Of a stretch of 34,754 nt of DNA, positions 15,470 to 23,013 are shown piece after piece. The position numbers and the translations under genes are program-made. Position 1 is the first letter of the stretch, and every line of letters begins with the position of its first letter. Source of the DNA: Clostridiales bacterium (GTDB lineage: Bacteria; Bacillota; Clostridia; Oscillospirales; Oscillospiraceae); assembly GCA_021201475.1 (NCBI GenBank), contig JAJQEV010000060.1, positions 1 to 34,754 of the forward strand, in the 5' to 3' direction. The notes under the pieces are model-generated. The model was not told the origin of the DNA. It searched no databases and saw nothing but the letters and a program-made list of their open reading frames with translations.

Positions 15470-15498
15470 ATTGTAGCGAATTTGAAGAGAAATTGCAA
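15470..15498 (-). promoter_or_regulatory. promoter of the MurR/RpiR gene
   Basis: Minus-strand -35 TTGCAA (15498-15493), 17-nt spacer, -10 TACAAT (15475-15470). It can also drive the downstream flavoprotein-cmk-plsC-ispH genes. Confidence 0.65.
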
Positions 15499-15541
15499 TT
15501 CTTTTTTGCAAGATTTTAAAATTTTCTTGCATTTTGGCCGG

Positions 15542-16267
15542 TCAGTTCCCCTGTTTGACCCCGCTTTTCAGCAGTTCTATCTCTTCTTCCTGCAAATAGC
15601 GCCACTGGCCGCTGCCCAGGCTGCCCAGACGCAACGGCCCCTCCCGAATGCGCTTCAGGCGGTGCACCCGAAGACCCGCCGCGGCGCACATTTTGCGCAC
15701 CTGGCGGTTCTTCCCCTGGGTGATGGTGACGGAGAGCAGGCTTGTCCCCGCCTCCCTGGAGGGCCGCACCGCCACGGCGGCAGCGTTGTAGCGCACCCCG
15801 TCCACGGTCATGGGATGGTTCAGCAGGGGGAGGGCCGCCGCCGCGTCGCCGGACACCCGAACCAGGTACTCCTTCTCCACCCCATGGCTGGGGTGGGTCA
15901 GGGCCTGGGCCAGCGCGCCGTCGTTGGTCAGGAGCAGCAGCCCCTCGGAGTTGCAGTCCAGCCGACCCACCGGGTAGACCCGCGCCGGGCAGTCCGCCAC
16001 CAGCTGGGCCACCGTGGGCCGCCCCCGCTCGTCGGAGAGGGTGGTCACATACCCCCGTGGCTTGTTCAGCATCAGGTAGACCGGCCTCTGCGAACCAGGG
16101 ATGGACGCACCGTCCACACAAATCAAATCCTGCTCCGGGTCAGCCTGGTCGCCGGGGCTGGCCTCAGCGCCGTTCACCGTCACCCGGCCCTGGCGCATCA
16201 GCTCCTCCGCCCCCCGGCGGGAGCAGACCCCCCGGGCGGACAGGATTTTTTGCAGCCGCTCCTTCAT
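15542..16267 (-). CDS. rluB: 23S rRNA pseudouridine synthase RluB/RsuA family
   Basis: 241 aa. N-terminal S4 RNA-binding domain (about 2-50: RLQKILSARGVCSRRGAEELM) followed by a RsuA/RluB/E/F catalytic domain with GRLDCNSEGLLLLTNDG; the catalytic aspartate is Asp104. Later blocks KEYLVRV, QGKNRQVRKMCAA and LKRIREGPLRLG are typical. By family and by its place after scpA-scpB-ytfI/J-dacF it is most likely RluB (position 2605 of 23S rRNA in E. coli numbering). Its ATG overlaps the dacF stop by 4 bp. Confidence 0.93.
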   Translation of the reverse strand: MKERLQKILSARGVCSRRGAEELMRQGRVTVNGAEASPGDQADPEQDLICVDGASIPGSQRPVYLMLNKPRGYVTTLSDERGRPTVAQLVADCPARVYPVGRLDCNSEGLLLLTNDGALAQALTHPSHGVEKEYLVRVSGDAAAALPLLNHPMTVDGVRYNAAAVAVRPSREAGTSLLSVTITQGKNRQVRKMCAAAGLRVHRLKRIREGPLRLGSLGSGQWRYLQEEEIELLKSGVKQGN

Positions 16268-17334
16268 CGGTAGACCACCTTGCCGTAGTACAGCGCGGCG
16301 GAGGCGATCTCCTCCCCGTCCAGGTAATAGACGATTTTGCCCGCCTCGCTCCCTTCCTTGATGACGCTGGGGACGTTGGACGGGCAGGTGATTTTGCAGC
16401 TCAGGCCGCTCTCCTCCCCCTCCAACAGGGGGTAGGTGACATCCTCCGCCGTCACCAGGGTAGCGGTGGCCCCGTTCCCGGCAAAAGTCAGGGTAGTCAC
16501 CGTCTCTCCGGCGGTGCAGAGGGTCTTGGGGGTGTAGGTGGCGAAGGCCCAGTCATAGACGGCTATATGGTCGTCAAAGTCATAGGAGTCGTTCAGGGTG
16601 ACGCAGACCACCCGCTCCCCCGTGTCCGGGTCCTGGGCGCAGGACACCAGCGTCCGCCCCGCCAGGGTGGTGAAGCCGGTCTTGATGCCGATGCACCGGT
16701 CGTCATAGGACAGGAGCTTGTTGTGGTTCTCAATCCAATAGCCGTCCTCGGTGGTGATGACCCAGGTGCCGCAGATCTCCGCGAACAGCTCGTTCTGGAT
16801 GGCATAGGCCCCCAGGATGGCCATATCCCGGGCGGTGGAGTAGTTGTCCTCATCCACCAGGCCGTTGCAGCTGACGAAGTGGCTGTGCTCCATCCCCAAC
16901 TCCGTCGCCTTCTCGTTCATCAGGTCGGCAAAGGCTTCCTCGCTGCCGGCGATGGTCTCAGCCACCACCACGGCGCAGTCATTGCCGCTGCGGAGCAGGC
17001 AGCCGTAGAGGGCGCTGAGGAGGGTGATTTCATCCCCCTCCAGCAGGTACAGGGAGCTGCCCCCCACCGAGGCTGCGTAGGCGGAGACGGTGCAGACCTG
17101 CGCCAGATCCTCCTCCGTGCTGGCCTCGATGGCCACCAGGACCGTCATAATTTTGGTGATGCTGGCGATGGGCCGCTCCTCATTGGCGTTGTTTTCATAG
17201 AGCACCCGACCGCTGTCCACATCGATGACATAAGTGGAGGTTGCAGAGGTGGAAATGGCCGCGGCAGGCGTCCGGCAGACCGCGCACAGCAGCGCCATGC
17301 ACAGCGCCAGGGTCAGGACTTTTTTCCATCTCAA
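16264..17334 (-). CDS. dacF: D-alanyl-D-alanine carboxypeptidase (DacF-like, S11)
   Basis: 356 aa exported penicillin-binding protein trimming D-Ala from peptidoglycan stem peptides. Signal peptide at 1-26 (hydrophobic core, cleavage near AAA). Catalytic motifs are SITK (Ser58, Lys61), SGN (116-118) and KTG (218-220), followed by a C-terminal PBP5-type beta domain (about 265-356). The start codon is TTG at 17334 with GAGGTG 8 nt upstream; no in-frame ATG is better placed. Adjacent to ytfJ, scpA/B and rluB as in many spore formers, so a role in spore cortex or mother-cell wall is likely, though a vegetative role cannot be excluded. Confidence 0.93.
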   Translation of the reverse strand: MRWKKVLTLALCMALLCAVCRTPAAAISTSATSTYVIDVDSGRVLYENNANEERPIASITKIMTVLVAIEASTEEDLAQVCTVSAYAASVGGSSLYLLEGDEITLLSALYGCLLRSGNDCAVVVAETIAGSEEAFADLMNEKATELGMEHSHFVSCNGLVDEDNYSTARDMAILGAYAIQNELFAEICGTWVITTEDGYWIENHNKLLSYDDRCIGIKTGFTTLAGRTLVSCAQDPDTGERVVCVTLNDSYDFDDHIAVYDWAFATYTPKTLCTAGETVTTLTFAGNGATATLVTAEDVTYPLLEGEESGLSCKITCPSNVPSVIKEGSEAGKIVYYLDGEEIASAALYYGKVVYR

Positions 17335-17355
17335 AACGACTTCACCTCATCTGTA

Positions 17356-17817
17356 TTACTGCGGCTTCTCCTCCGCAGCCTGGGCCGCCTGCTGGGCTTC
17401 GGCCTCTGCGGCGGCCTTCTCCGCCTTTTCGGCCTTCTTCTTGTCCACCATACCGGCGACCTTGTCCACCATTTCCGGCACCATGTCGATGACCTTCTCC
17501 ACCGGGCCGCCGGGGGCGGGGGTCACGGGAATCAGCTTCACCGTCTCGTTGCGGATGACCAGGAAGCCCACCGGGTCGATGTTGACCCCGGCCCCGGCCC
17601 CGCCGCCAAAGGCATTGTCCTTCTCGGCGGGCTGGTTCTTGGTGGCGAAATCGCTGCCGCCGGAGGCGAACCCGAAGCTGACCTTGGAGATGGGCACAAC
17701 GGTAATGCCCTCCGCGGTGGTGATGGGGGTGCCGACGATGGTGTTCACGTCCACCATTTCCTTGACCTTTTCCATGGTGATACCCATGACTTCACTGATC
17801 GGATGCTTCTTTTCCAT
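17356..17817 (-). CDS. ytfJ: sporulation protein YtfJ (GerW)
   Basis: 153 aa from the ATG at 17817 (GAGG 9 nt upstream; the frame is open a little further up but overlaps the previous gene). The conserved YtfJ core is complete: HPISEVMGITMEKVKEMVDV, NTIVGTPITTAEGITVVPIS, the Gly-rich GFASGGSDF, and GGGAGAGVNIDPVGFLVI. In Bacillus subtilis GerW is needed for spore germination with some germinants. The C-terminal 30 residues are a Lys/Ala/Glu-rich helix. It starts 1 bp after the DUF2953 stop, the usual ytfI-ytfJ pairing. Confidence 0.93.
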   Translation of the reverse strand: MEKKHPISEVMGITMEKVKEMVDVNTIVGTPITTAEGITVVPISKVSFGFASGGSDFATKNQPAEKDNAFGGGAGAGVNIDPVGFLVIRNETVKLIPVTPAPGGPVEKVIDMVPEMVDKVAGMVDKKKAEKAEKAAAEAEAQQAAQAAEEKPQ

Positions 17818-17818
17818 A

Positions 17819-18538
17819 TTATTGACCCTCCTGTTTGGATTTATGTTTCTTTTCCTGCCGGTCGGCAAGATAAATACGAAGGAATTTGATGCCAGCCTTC
17901 ACGGCGAAGCAGACCACCCGCCCCAGGGACAGGGTGATGGTCAGGCGCACATAAACCAGCGCCTCTGTGGTGGTGAAGTCCACCCAGGCGGAGACCTCCC
18001 GCCTGCGTATCCTCAGGTTGTTCTCCAGCAGCGCCGTCACCGCGCCGCCTCCGGCGCAAATCATGCCGTACTGCCTGGCCGCCCCTGCCGGGTCGGGCTG
18101 GCCCGCGATGGTGTAACGGACATACAACTCGTCAAACCGCAGGACGTTCTTCAGGTCGCCCAGGGTCTCCAGCCCGGCGGGAATCATCTTTAAAATCAGC
18201 TGGAGGCTGCCGCCCTTCTTCGGCTTTTTGTCCTCCTCCGGCTGCTTCTTTTTCTTTTGGGCCTTCTTTTCCGCCTTGGCCTTGCGCTTTTCCTCCTTGG
18301 CTTTGCGCTTTGCCTCGGCTTTCTTCTTTTTTTCTTCGGCCTTTTTCTTCTTCTCCTCATCGGCGGCCTGCTGCTCCGGCGTCTTTTCCGGCCTGGGCAG
18401 CACCTTGATGTTGAAGCACAGGACTTTAACCAGGACGGTCAGCCCCTCCGAGGAGTATTCCACCGTGCCGCCGAACCGGATAAAGCCGATAAGCACCAGT
18501 ACGGCCAGCACAATCAGAATGACGAGCAGCGCCTTCAT
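17819..18538 (-). CDS. ytfI: DUF2953 membrane-anchored protein (YtfI-like)
   Basis: 239 aa. An N-terminal membrane segment (2-24, ALLVILIVLAVLVLIGFI) precedes VEYSSEGLTVLVKVLCFNIKVLP, the DUF2953 signature. Residues about 55-112 are an extreme Lys/Glu/Ala-rich helix (KKKKAEEKKKKAEAKRKAKE style), then the conserved C-terminal part (DFTTTEALVYVRLTITLSLG). Function is unknown; it is found next to ytfJ in spore formers, which suggests a sporulation role. Start overlaps the scpB stop (ATGA). Confidence 0.85.
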   Translation of the reverse strand: MKALLVILIVLAVLVLIGFIRFGGTVEYSSEGLTVLVKVLCFNIKVLPRPEKTPEQQAADEEKKKKAEEKKKKAEAKRKAKEEKRKAKAEKKAQKKKKQPEEDKKPKKGGSLQLILKMIPAGLETLGDLKNVLRFDELYVRYTIAGQPDPAGAARQYGMICAGGGAVTALLENNLRIRRREVSAWVDFTTTEALVYVRLTITLSLGRVVCFAVKAGIKFLRIYLADRQEKKHKSKQEGQ

Positions 18539-19131
18539 CCTTCCTCACCCTGCCCTTCCTGCACCAGCTTCATTCTGGCCACCGCGTCCTCCATCTCCTT
18601 GGTCAGCTTGGCCTCCTCCCCCGTCTCAGGCAGCGGGGGCAGGTCGTCCAGGCTGTCCAGGGCGAAGCAGCGCAAAAACTGCTTGGTGGTGCGGAACAGG
18701 GTGGGGCGGCCCGGCACGTTCAGCTTGCCCGCCTCCTCGATGAGCCCCCGCTCCAACAGCTGCTTCACGGTGTAGGTGGAGTCCACCCCCCGCACCTGCT
18801 CCACAAAGCCCCGGGTGGTGGGCTGGAAGTAGGCGAAGATGGCCAGCACCTCCAGCGCCGTCTGGCTCAGCTGGGGGGGCTTGCGGGTCTCCATGGCCCG
18901 GCGGATGATGTCCCCATGCTCCGGGGCGGAGCAGAGCTGATAGGCCCCGTCCAGCTGCAACAGCCGGATGCCCCGGCGCTCAAACCGGTACCCATCCGCC
19001 AGGCTCTTGGCCGCGCCGTCCAGCGTCACCTTGTCCACGTCCAGCAGCTTACACAGCCGGTCAGCCTCCACCGGCTCCCCCGCTGCAAACAGGATGCCCT
19101 CTAACACGGATTCTATCATCTGAACTTCCAA
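18535..19131 (-). CDS. scpB: segregation and condensation protein B
   Basis: 198 aa, two winged-helix domains, partner of ScpA in the Smc condensin complex that organises and segregates the chromosome. Recognised by ESVLEGILFAAGEPVEADRL at the N-terminus and by LSQTALEVLAIFAYFQPTTRGFVEQVRGVDS plus LLERGLIEEAG. The start is ambiguous: TTG at 19131 gives MEVQMIES, close to relatives' N-termini, while ATG at 19119 has GGAAG 5 nt upstream. The TTG is listed. It lies 33 bp after scpA and overlaps the next gene. Confidence 0.93.
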   Translation of the reverse strand: MEVQMIESVLEGILFAAGEPVEADRLCKLLDVDKVTLDGAAKSLADGYRFERRGIRLLQLDGAYQLCSAPEHGDIIRRAMETRKPPQLSQTALEVLAIFAYFQPTTRGFVEQVRGVDSTYTVKQLLERGLIEEAGKLNVPGRPTLFRTTKQFLRCFALDSLDDLPPLPETGEEAKLTKEMEDAVARMKLVQEGQGEEG

Positions 19132-19164
19132 ATTGGGAACACCCTCTTTCTCTGCACAGGTACC

Positions 19165-19968
19165 TTAATAGGCGTCGGCGGACAGCTCCGTCCGGTCGTC
19201 CTCCAAATCCTCCGCGTGAATCACCGTGACGGTGCAGCTGTCATCCGTCCCGGCCAGCCGGATCTTCCGGCTCTTGCACAGCTCCAGCACAGCCAGGAAG
19301 GTGGCCACCAGCTCGCTGCGGGACCTGCTGCCCAGGAACAGCGCCTTGAACCGGGTTACGCTGAACAGCACCAGCCGGTCCAGAATTTCCCTGGCCTTTT
19401 CCGTCACCGGGTAGGGCTCCCGGCCCACGATGCCGCTGAGCATCTCCTGGGCGGGCCGCACCGGCTCTGCCCCCGCCTCGTACAGCCGCTTCATGGCATT
19501 CAGCAGGTCCTCCGGCTTATGCTGATAGCGGTAAGTCCTGTCCGGCGCAATATTCTCCGGCTGCTTGGTGATATAGTTGCGGCCCTGCTCGAACCGGCTC
19601 TCCAGCTGGGGCACCACCAGCTGCACCTTGGCATAAGCCTCGCTGCGCTGCCGGGCCTCCAGAGAGGCAATCAACTCCTCCATCTCGGACTGGGCTTCTT
19701 CGTCATTGATGGAGAGGAGCATCCTCGTCTTGATATACACCAGATGGGAGGCCATGGTGACAAACTCGCTGGCCACGTCCAGGTCCAGCGCCTTGCGCTG
19801 CTCCATCCAGGCGAAGTATTGGTCTAAAATCAGGGAGATTTGGATGTCCTGAATCTCCATCTTATTCTTGCTCAAAAGGCTGAGGATTAAATCCAGCGGC
19901 CCGTCAAAATTTTCCAACTCGGAGCGGGTGTGGACCACCCCCTCCAGATGGTAAACCGGTGTCTCCAT
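19165..19968 (-). CDS. scpA: segregation and condensation protein A
   Basis: 267 aa kleisin subunit of the Smc-ScpAB complex. N-terminal Smc-head contact FDGPLDLILSLLSKNKMEIQDI is diagnostic, followed by LDVASEFVTMASHLVYIKTRMLL. The C-terminal winged helix (VTRFKALFLGSRSRSELVATFLAVLELCKSRKI) binds the other Smc head. The start overlaps the M50 gene stop as TGATG, so translation is coupled. Confidence 0.95.
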   Translation of the reverse strand: METPVYHLEGVVHTRSELENFDGPLDLILSLLSKNKMEIQDIQISLILDQYFAWMEQRKALDLDVASEFVTMASHLVYIKTRMLLSINDEEAQSEMEELIASLEARQRSEAYAKVQLVVPQLESRFEQGRNYITKQPENIAPDRTYRYQHKPEDLLNAMKRLYEAGAEPVRPAQEMLSGIVGREPYPVTEKAREILDRLVLFSVTRFKALFLGSRSRSELVATFLAVLELCKSRKIRLAGTDDSCTVTVIHAEDLEDDRTELSADAY

Positions 19969-20657
19969 CAGCTCACCCCCAGTGCGCTCATCATCGCAAA
20001 TGGGAAGCGGGTCAGGGCGCAGAGCCCCTTCATGGCCCAGGAAATCATAGCGCTCAGCGGCGTATCCAGCACCCCCAAAAATACCAGGGCGAACAGAAGC
20101 AGCATCACATAGCGCTCATAGCGCAGAATCTGGGCGTAAATGCGATCCGGCAGCAGGGAGAACAGAATCTTTGAGCCGTCCAGCGGGGGGATGGGAATCA
20201 GGTTGAACATCCCCAGCCCTGTGCTCATCACCGCGATGTACATCAGCAGCAGCATGATGTATACCGCCGCCTGGGTGGTCAGAAAGAAGTGATACACCAC
20301 GCTAGCCAGCCCCAGCGCCGCCAACGCAATCAGCAGGTTGCACACCGGGCCGGCCAGGGCCGTAATCGCCATCCCCCGCTTCGGGTTGCGGAAGTTGCGC
20401 ATATTCACCGGCACGGGCTTGGCCCAGCCAAACCCTGCAAAAATCATCAGCAGCAGGCCCAGCGGGTCGATATGGGACAGGGGGTTCAGGGTCAGCCGCC
20501 CCTGGCACTGGGCGGTATGGTCCCCCAGGCGCAGGGCGGTATAGCCGTGGGCCAACTCATGGGGCACGATGCACAGCAGGGCGATGGCCGCCCGCAGCAG
20601 ATAAACCAGCAGTACGGTCACGTCAAAGTTTGCCAAAAAAGTGGACAACTGCTCCAT
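19968..20657 (-). CDS. site-2 protease family membrane protein (M50)
   Basis: 229 aa from the ATG at 20657; the frame is open 35 codons further up, but that part is Arg/Pro-rich leader sequence. A polytopic membrane metalloprotease with HELAH (His33, Glu34, His37), a third-ligand region LNPLSHIDPLG and at least four hydrophobic segments (about 15-32, 78-95, 116-140, 148-175). This is the short YwhC-type M50B group lacking a PDZ domain; its substrate is unknown. First gene of the scpA-scpB operon, an arrangement seen in many Clostridia. RBS is poor (GGGG 15 nt away). Confidence 0.88.
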   Translation of the reverse strand: MEQLSTFLANFDVTVLLVYLLRAAIALLCIVPHELAHGYTALRLGDHTAQCQGRLTLNPLSHIDPLGLLLMIFAGFGWAKPVPVNMRNFRNPKRGMAITALAGPVCNLLIALAALGLASVVYHFFLTTQAAVYIMLLLMYIAVMSTGLGMFNLIPIPPLDGSKILFSLLPDRIYAQILRYERYVMLLLFALVFLGVLDTPLSAMISWAMKGLCALTRFPFAMMSALGVS

Positions 20658-20779
20658 GTTCCAATCAACACCCCTTTTGCAGGGGCATCCCCCTGGCCTT
20701 GCAGTGCGCCGTTCCGGCACAGACGCGGATATGCCGTATCCGCGCTTCCCCTCGCCGGACACGGGTTGCGCTGTTTTTT

Positions 20780-20808
20780 ATTATCCGTCAGATGCCCCGA
20801 TTTGTCAA
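20780..20808 (-). promoter_or_regulatory. promoter of the M50-scpA-scpB-ytfIJ-dacF-rluB operon
   Basis: Minus-strand -35 TTGACA (20808-20803), 17-nt spacer, -10 GATAAT (20785-20780). The leader of about 115 nt to the M50 start contains GC-rich hairpins but no recognised riboswitch. Confidence 0.7.
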
Positions 20809-20825
20809 CGTTTTTTCCGGGAAAC

Positions 20826-21629
20826 TCACAAATCCTGCCAGCCGGGGTGGGTCTGAAGGGCCTCCCTGGCGTGGGCCACGAACAGGGCAGGAATCTGCCG
20901 GTTCTCCCCCAGGCCCTGGAGCAGCGGCACTACCTCAAAATAGTGCCGCCGAAGCTGGTTCGCCCAGGAGTCTTCGTCCTTCCCCGCCAGGTCGTTGCAG
21001 GCGGCGGGCTCCGCCGCCACCATCAGCGGCATCAGGTAGACCCGCCGCACGTTCCAGGCTGCAGCCAGCCGATTGAGAATCTCCGGCACGCCGGGATACC
21101 CCTCCAGCGCCCCCACGAGCAGGTTCTGATACCCCTTATCCCGAAACACATAGTCCAGGCAGGCATAGGTGGGGTCCATGTGCCGCTCCGTGCCCAGCCC
21201 CACCAACACCAGGGCCTCGCTGTCATCCAAGGCGGGCAGGCCCGCAATCACCGCATCCGCCAGGGCCAGATAGTCGTCAATGGTGGTCAGCAGCGGGCGG
21301 CCCACGGAGAACCGGGGAAACTGCTTCTGATAGAACTGCGCCTCCCGGCGCAGGGCTTCCATCTCCTCCCCGTTTTCCAGATAGGTGGGCTGCACCAGCA
21401 CATCCTCATATTCTTCCATGCGCAGGGCGGTCAGCGCCTCCACCACGCCGTCTACCGCCACGCCCCGGCGTCTGCGCAGCGCCCGGCGGACGTAGCTGGA
21501 GGTGAAGGCCCTGCGGAACGTCCGGTCGGGGAACGCCCTTGCCAGCGCCCGCTCCAGCGCGCCGAGGTTCTTTTCCAGCGCGGCGGCGTCATCCGTGCCG
21601 GAGGATACCACCAAAAGTGCTTTTTTCAT
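20826..21629 (-). CDS. CbiK-family sirohydrochlorin cobaltochelatase homologue lacking both catalytic histidines
   Basis: 267 aa, full length for anaerobic cobaltochelatase CbiK: MKKALLVVSSGT, PDRTFRRAFTSSYVRRALR, EALTALRMEEYEDVLVQPTY, RPLLTTIDDY, YACLDYVF, GALEGYPGVPEILNRL, VYLMPLM, NDLAGKDEDSW, GLGENRQIPALFVAHAREAL. In Salmonella CbiK (from memory) the metal-site residues are Glu89, His145 and His207. Here Glu89 is kept, but the GHG motif is GLG (Leu145) and the GDHA motif is EPAA (Ala209). Metal insertion by the known mechanism is therefore doubtful. A His at 150 (TERHMD) might substitute. No other cobalamin gene is nearby. Start at 21629; the frame extends upstream into spacer sequence. 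RBS is weak. Confidence 0.82.
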   Translation of the reverse strand: MKKALLVVSSGTDDAAALEKNLGALERALARAFPDRTFRRAFTSSYVRRALRRRRGVAVDGVVEALTALRMEEYEDVLVQPTYLENGEEMEALRREAQFYQKQFPRFSVGRPLLTTIDDYLALADAVIAGLPALDDSEALVLVGLGTERHMDPTYACLDYVFRDKGYQNLLVGALEGYPGVPEILNRLAAAWNVRRVYLMPLMVAAEPAACNDLAGKDEDSWANQLRRHYFEVVPLLQGLGENRQIPALFVAHAREALQTHPGWQDL

Positions 21630-21800
21630 GGGCGTTTTCCCGCCTTTCCCTCTCTGTTTCCTGCGCTTTTTATACGCGCTATGGTTGTTCACAGGCTGTT
21701 GAACATCCTGCCGCCTGCCTGTGGGCAAAAGAAAATAGCCACAGTCTCTGTGGCTATTATACCCGAATTTTCCTGCCGTGTAAAGCGGCAGGCGGCCGGT

Positions 21801-22634
21801 TTACGCGTAAAAGGTGTGATTCCCCAGAACGAACAGCTCCTCCCGGTTCCGGCTGACCCAGCTGGAGGAGGCGATGGCCTCGTTCTCAAAGTACAGCGCC
21901 TCCCCCGTCACCTCCGCGCCGTCCAGCACCAGCCTGGCGGCCAGGACGCTCTCCTCCGTCGGCTCGTCGTACACGCTGCCGTTGACCACCGGAGAGAACT
22001 GCACCCCGTACAGGGTGTCAAAGATCACGCCGTAGACAGTGTCCGGGAACAGCTCGCTGGCCACCCTGTTCATCACCACGTTGCCCACGGCGATCTTCCC
22101 GTTCAGGCTCTCCCCCCTGGCCTCGGCAGAGATAATGCGGCTGAGCCAGTACAGCTCCCCCTCCCGGTCCTGCGCGCTGGCGGTAGTCAGGCTCTGGCCC
22201 TGCTCCGTCGTCCGGACGGTGATTTTACAGTCCCCCTCCTCCACGGAGGCGGAAAACAGCTCTGCCAGCGGTTCCAGCGGGACGTAGCACTTCCCGTAGC
22301 GGCTCCGCACCGTTCCGGCAACGCCGCAGAAGTAATAGACCCCATCGGCGGAGAAGTACTGCTTCCCCACCTGAGCAATGACGGAACAACCGGACAGCCC
22401 CACCGTGACCACGTCCCCCCGTTCGCTGACATGGGCCTGTCCGTCAGCCGCCTGACAGAAGCCCTCCAGCTCCACATACACAAGGCCCTCGTCATCCGCC
22501 CAGGCGTTCACCGCCTGCCGGTTCACCAGCACCGTCAAATCCCCCTTCGCCGTAGCCGTCGGGCTGCACAGCCCAAGGCACAGCGCCAGCGCCGCAATCA
22601 ATAGCCAGAGCCTTCCCCCGCGTGAGAAACGCAT
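21801..22634 (-). CDS. SleB-type cell wall hydrolase
   Basis: 277 aa from the ATG at 22634 (GGGAGGG 8 nt upstream). Signal peptide 1-30 (WLLIAALALCLGLC), then a copper-amine-oxidase-N/stalk-like domain (about 33-135, VLVNRQAVNAWADDEGLVYVELE; KCYVPLEPLAELF), then the Hydrolase_2/SleB catalytic domain (WLSRIISAEARGESLNGKIAVGNVVMNRV; YGVQFSPV; FENEAIAS). The glutamate in ISAEARGE is the expected catalytic residue of these lytic transglycosylases. SleB and CwlJ relatives degrade spore cortex on germination; the stalk-domain form is frequent in Clostridia. The vegetative-type promoter suggests it may not be sporulation-specific. Confidence 0.9.
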   Translation of the reverse strand: MRFSRGGRLWLLIAALALCLGLCSPTATAKGDLTVLVNRQAVNAWADDEGLVYVELEGFCQAADGQAHVSERGDVVTVGLSGCSVIAQVGKQYFSADGVYYFCGVAGTVRSRYGKCYVPLEPLAELFSASVEEGDCKITVRTTEQGQSLTTASAQDREGELYWLSRIISAEARGESLNGKIAVGNVVMNRVASELFPDTVYGVIFDTLYGVQFSPVVNGSVYDEPTEESVLAARLVLDGAEVTGEALYFENEAIASSSWVSRNREELFVLGNHTFYA

Positions 22635-22649
22635 GGCGATTCCCTCCCT

Positions 22650-22664
22650 GTTACAGTTTGTAAC
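22650..22664. promoter_or_regulatory. inverted-repeat operator candidate of the sleB-like gene
   Basis: GTTACA-GTT-TGTAAC is a perfect 6-bp inverted repeat overlapping the predicted transcription start (about 22662), 4 bp downstream of the -10. The -35 and -10 regions also carry TTACAA/TGTAA-like half sites, so one regulator could bind several times. Confidence 0.5.
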
Positions 22665-22667
22665 TGG

Positions 22668-22696
22668 ATTGTAACCTCCTTTATCCCTCTTTACAA
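22668..22696 (-). promoter_or_regulatory. promoter of the sleB-like gene
   Basis: Minus-strand -35 TTGTAA (22696-22691), 17-nt spacer, -10 TACAAT (22673-22668), 34 nt before the start codon. Confidence 0.65.
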
Positions 22697-22823
22697 GCCA
22701 CAATCGTTCGCAAGTTTCCCGCATGTTCCCGATTTTAGGGCACCTTTTGGCTCGTTTCCCCGCGTTTCGTCCCGGTTCGCCGGATTCCGGCGGGAATTTT
22801 CCCGACTTTTCTGAAAAAAGGGG

Positions 22824-22852
22824 TTGACAAAAGGCGCTTCTTCTGCTATCTT
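22824..22852 (+). promoter_or_regulatory. promoter of the metY leader
   Basis: -35 TTGACA (22824-22829), 17-nt spacer, -10 TATCTT (22847-22852). Predicted start near 22859, which leaves an unusually long leader of about 255 nt before metY. Confidence 0.7.
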
Positions 22853-22860
22853 AATCATAG

Positions 22861-22885
22861 TAAATCCCTAGGAAATAGGGATTAA
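22861..22885. promoter_or_regulatory. palindrome at the start of the metY transcript
   Basis: AATCCCTA (22863-22870) and TAGGGATT (22876-22883) form a perfect 8-bp inverted repeat around GGAAA, beginning a few bases after the predicted start. The position suits a repressor operator; Rrf2/CymR-type cysteine regulators bind repeats of this general kind, but I cannot match a consensus exactly. It could also be a 5' hairpin. Confidence 0.5.
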
Positions 22886-22956
22886 GGCTCCCGGCCTTAT
22901 TTCTGCCGGAACCGCTATCTTCCCGCCGCGGCTTGCGGCGTAAGGAGTGTCAGACG

Positions 22957-23013
22957 ATGACCGTTATCTTCCCTGAGGTGCTGCGGCACAACTTCCGCTT
23001 TGGGCGAATGTGA
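22957..23013 (+). CDS. 18-aa leader peptide of metY
   Basis: ATG with AAGGAG 9 nt upstream, encoding MTVIFPEVLRHNFRFGRM and stopping at TGA 23011-23013. A CGCCGC/GCGGCG hairpin (22924-22940) sits right before its RBS. The stop codon is directly followed by CCTCTTTC, complementary to the metY RBS region (GAAAGAGG, 23098-23105). A ribosome finishing this ORF would cover the anti-RBS, so the ORF looks like a regulatory leader rather than a functional protein. It has a single internal-to-terminal Met and no Cys, so the sensed signal is not obvious from codon content. Confidence 0.55.
   Translation: MTVIFPEVLRHNFRFGRM

Noticed and set aside
15742-17889. Plus-strand open frame of 715 codons
   Set aside because: Antisense to rluB, dacF and ytfJ, all of which have motif support; composition is Pro/Arg/Gly-rich shadow sequence.
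18220-18380. T/C-rich repeat tract as a microsatellite or CRISPR
   Set aside because: It is the coding sequence of the Lys/Glu-rich helix of the DUF2953 protein; no spacer-repeat structure exists anywhere in the window.
21690-21760. CACAG/CTGTG repeats before the sleB-like stop as a terminator
   Set aside because: GCCACAG/CTGTGGC does form a hairpin (CCACAGTCTCTGTGG), but the T-run is absent; possible terminator of the sleB-like gene, too weak to list.
20289-22604. Very long plus-strand open frame (771 codons)
   Set aside because: It is the GC-rich antisense shadow of the M50 protease, CbiK-like and SleB-like genes, has no RBS, and its translation is low-complexity His/Pro/Gln-rich.
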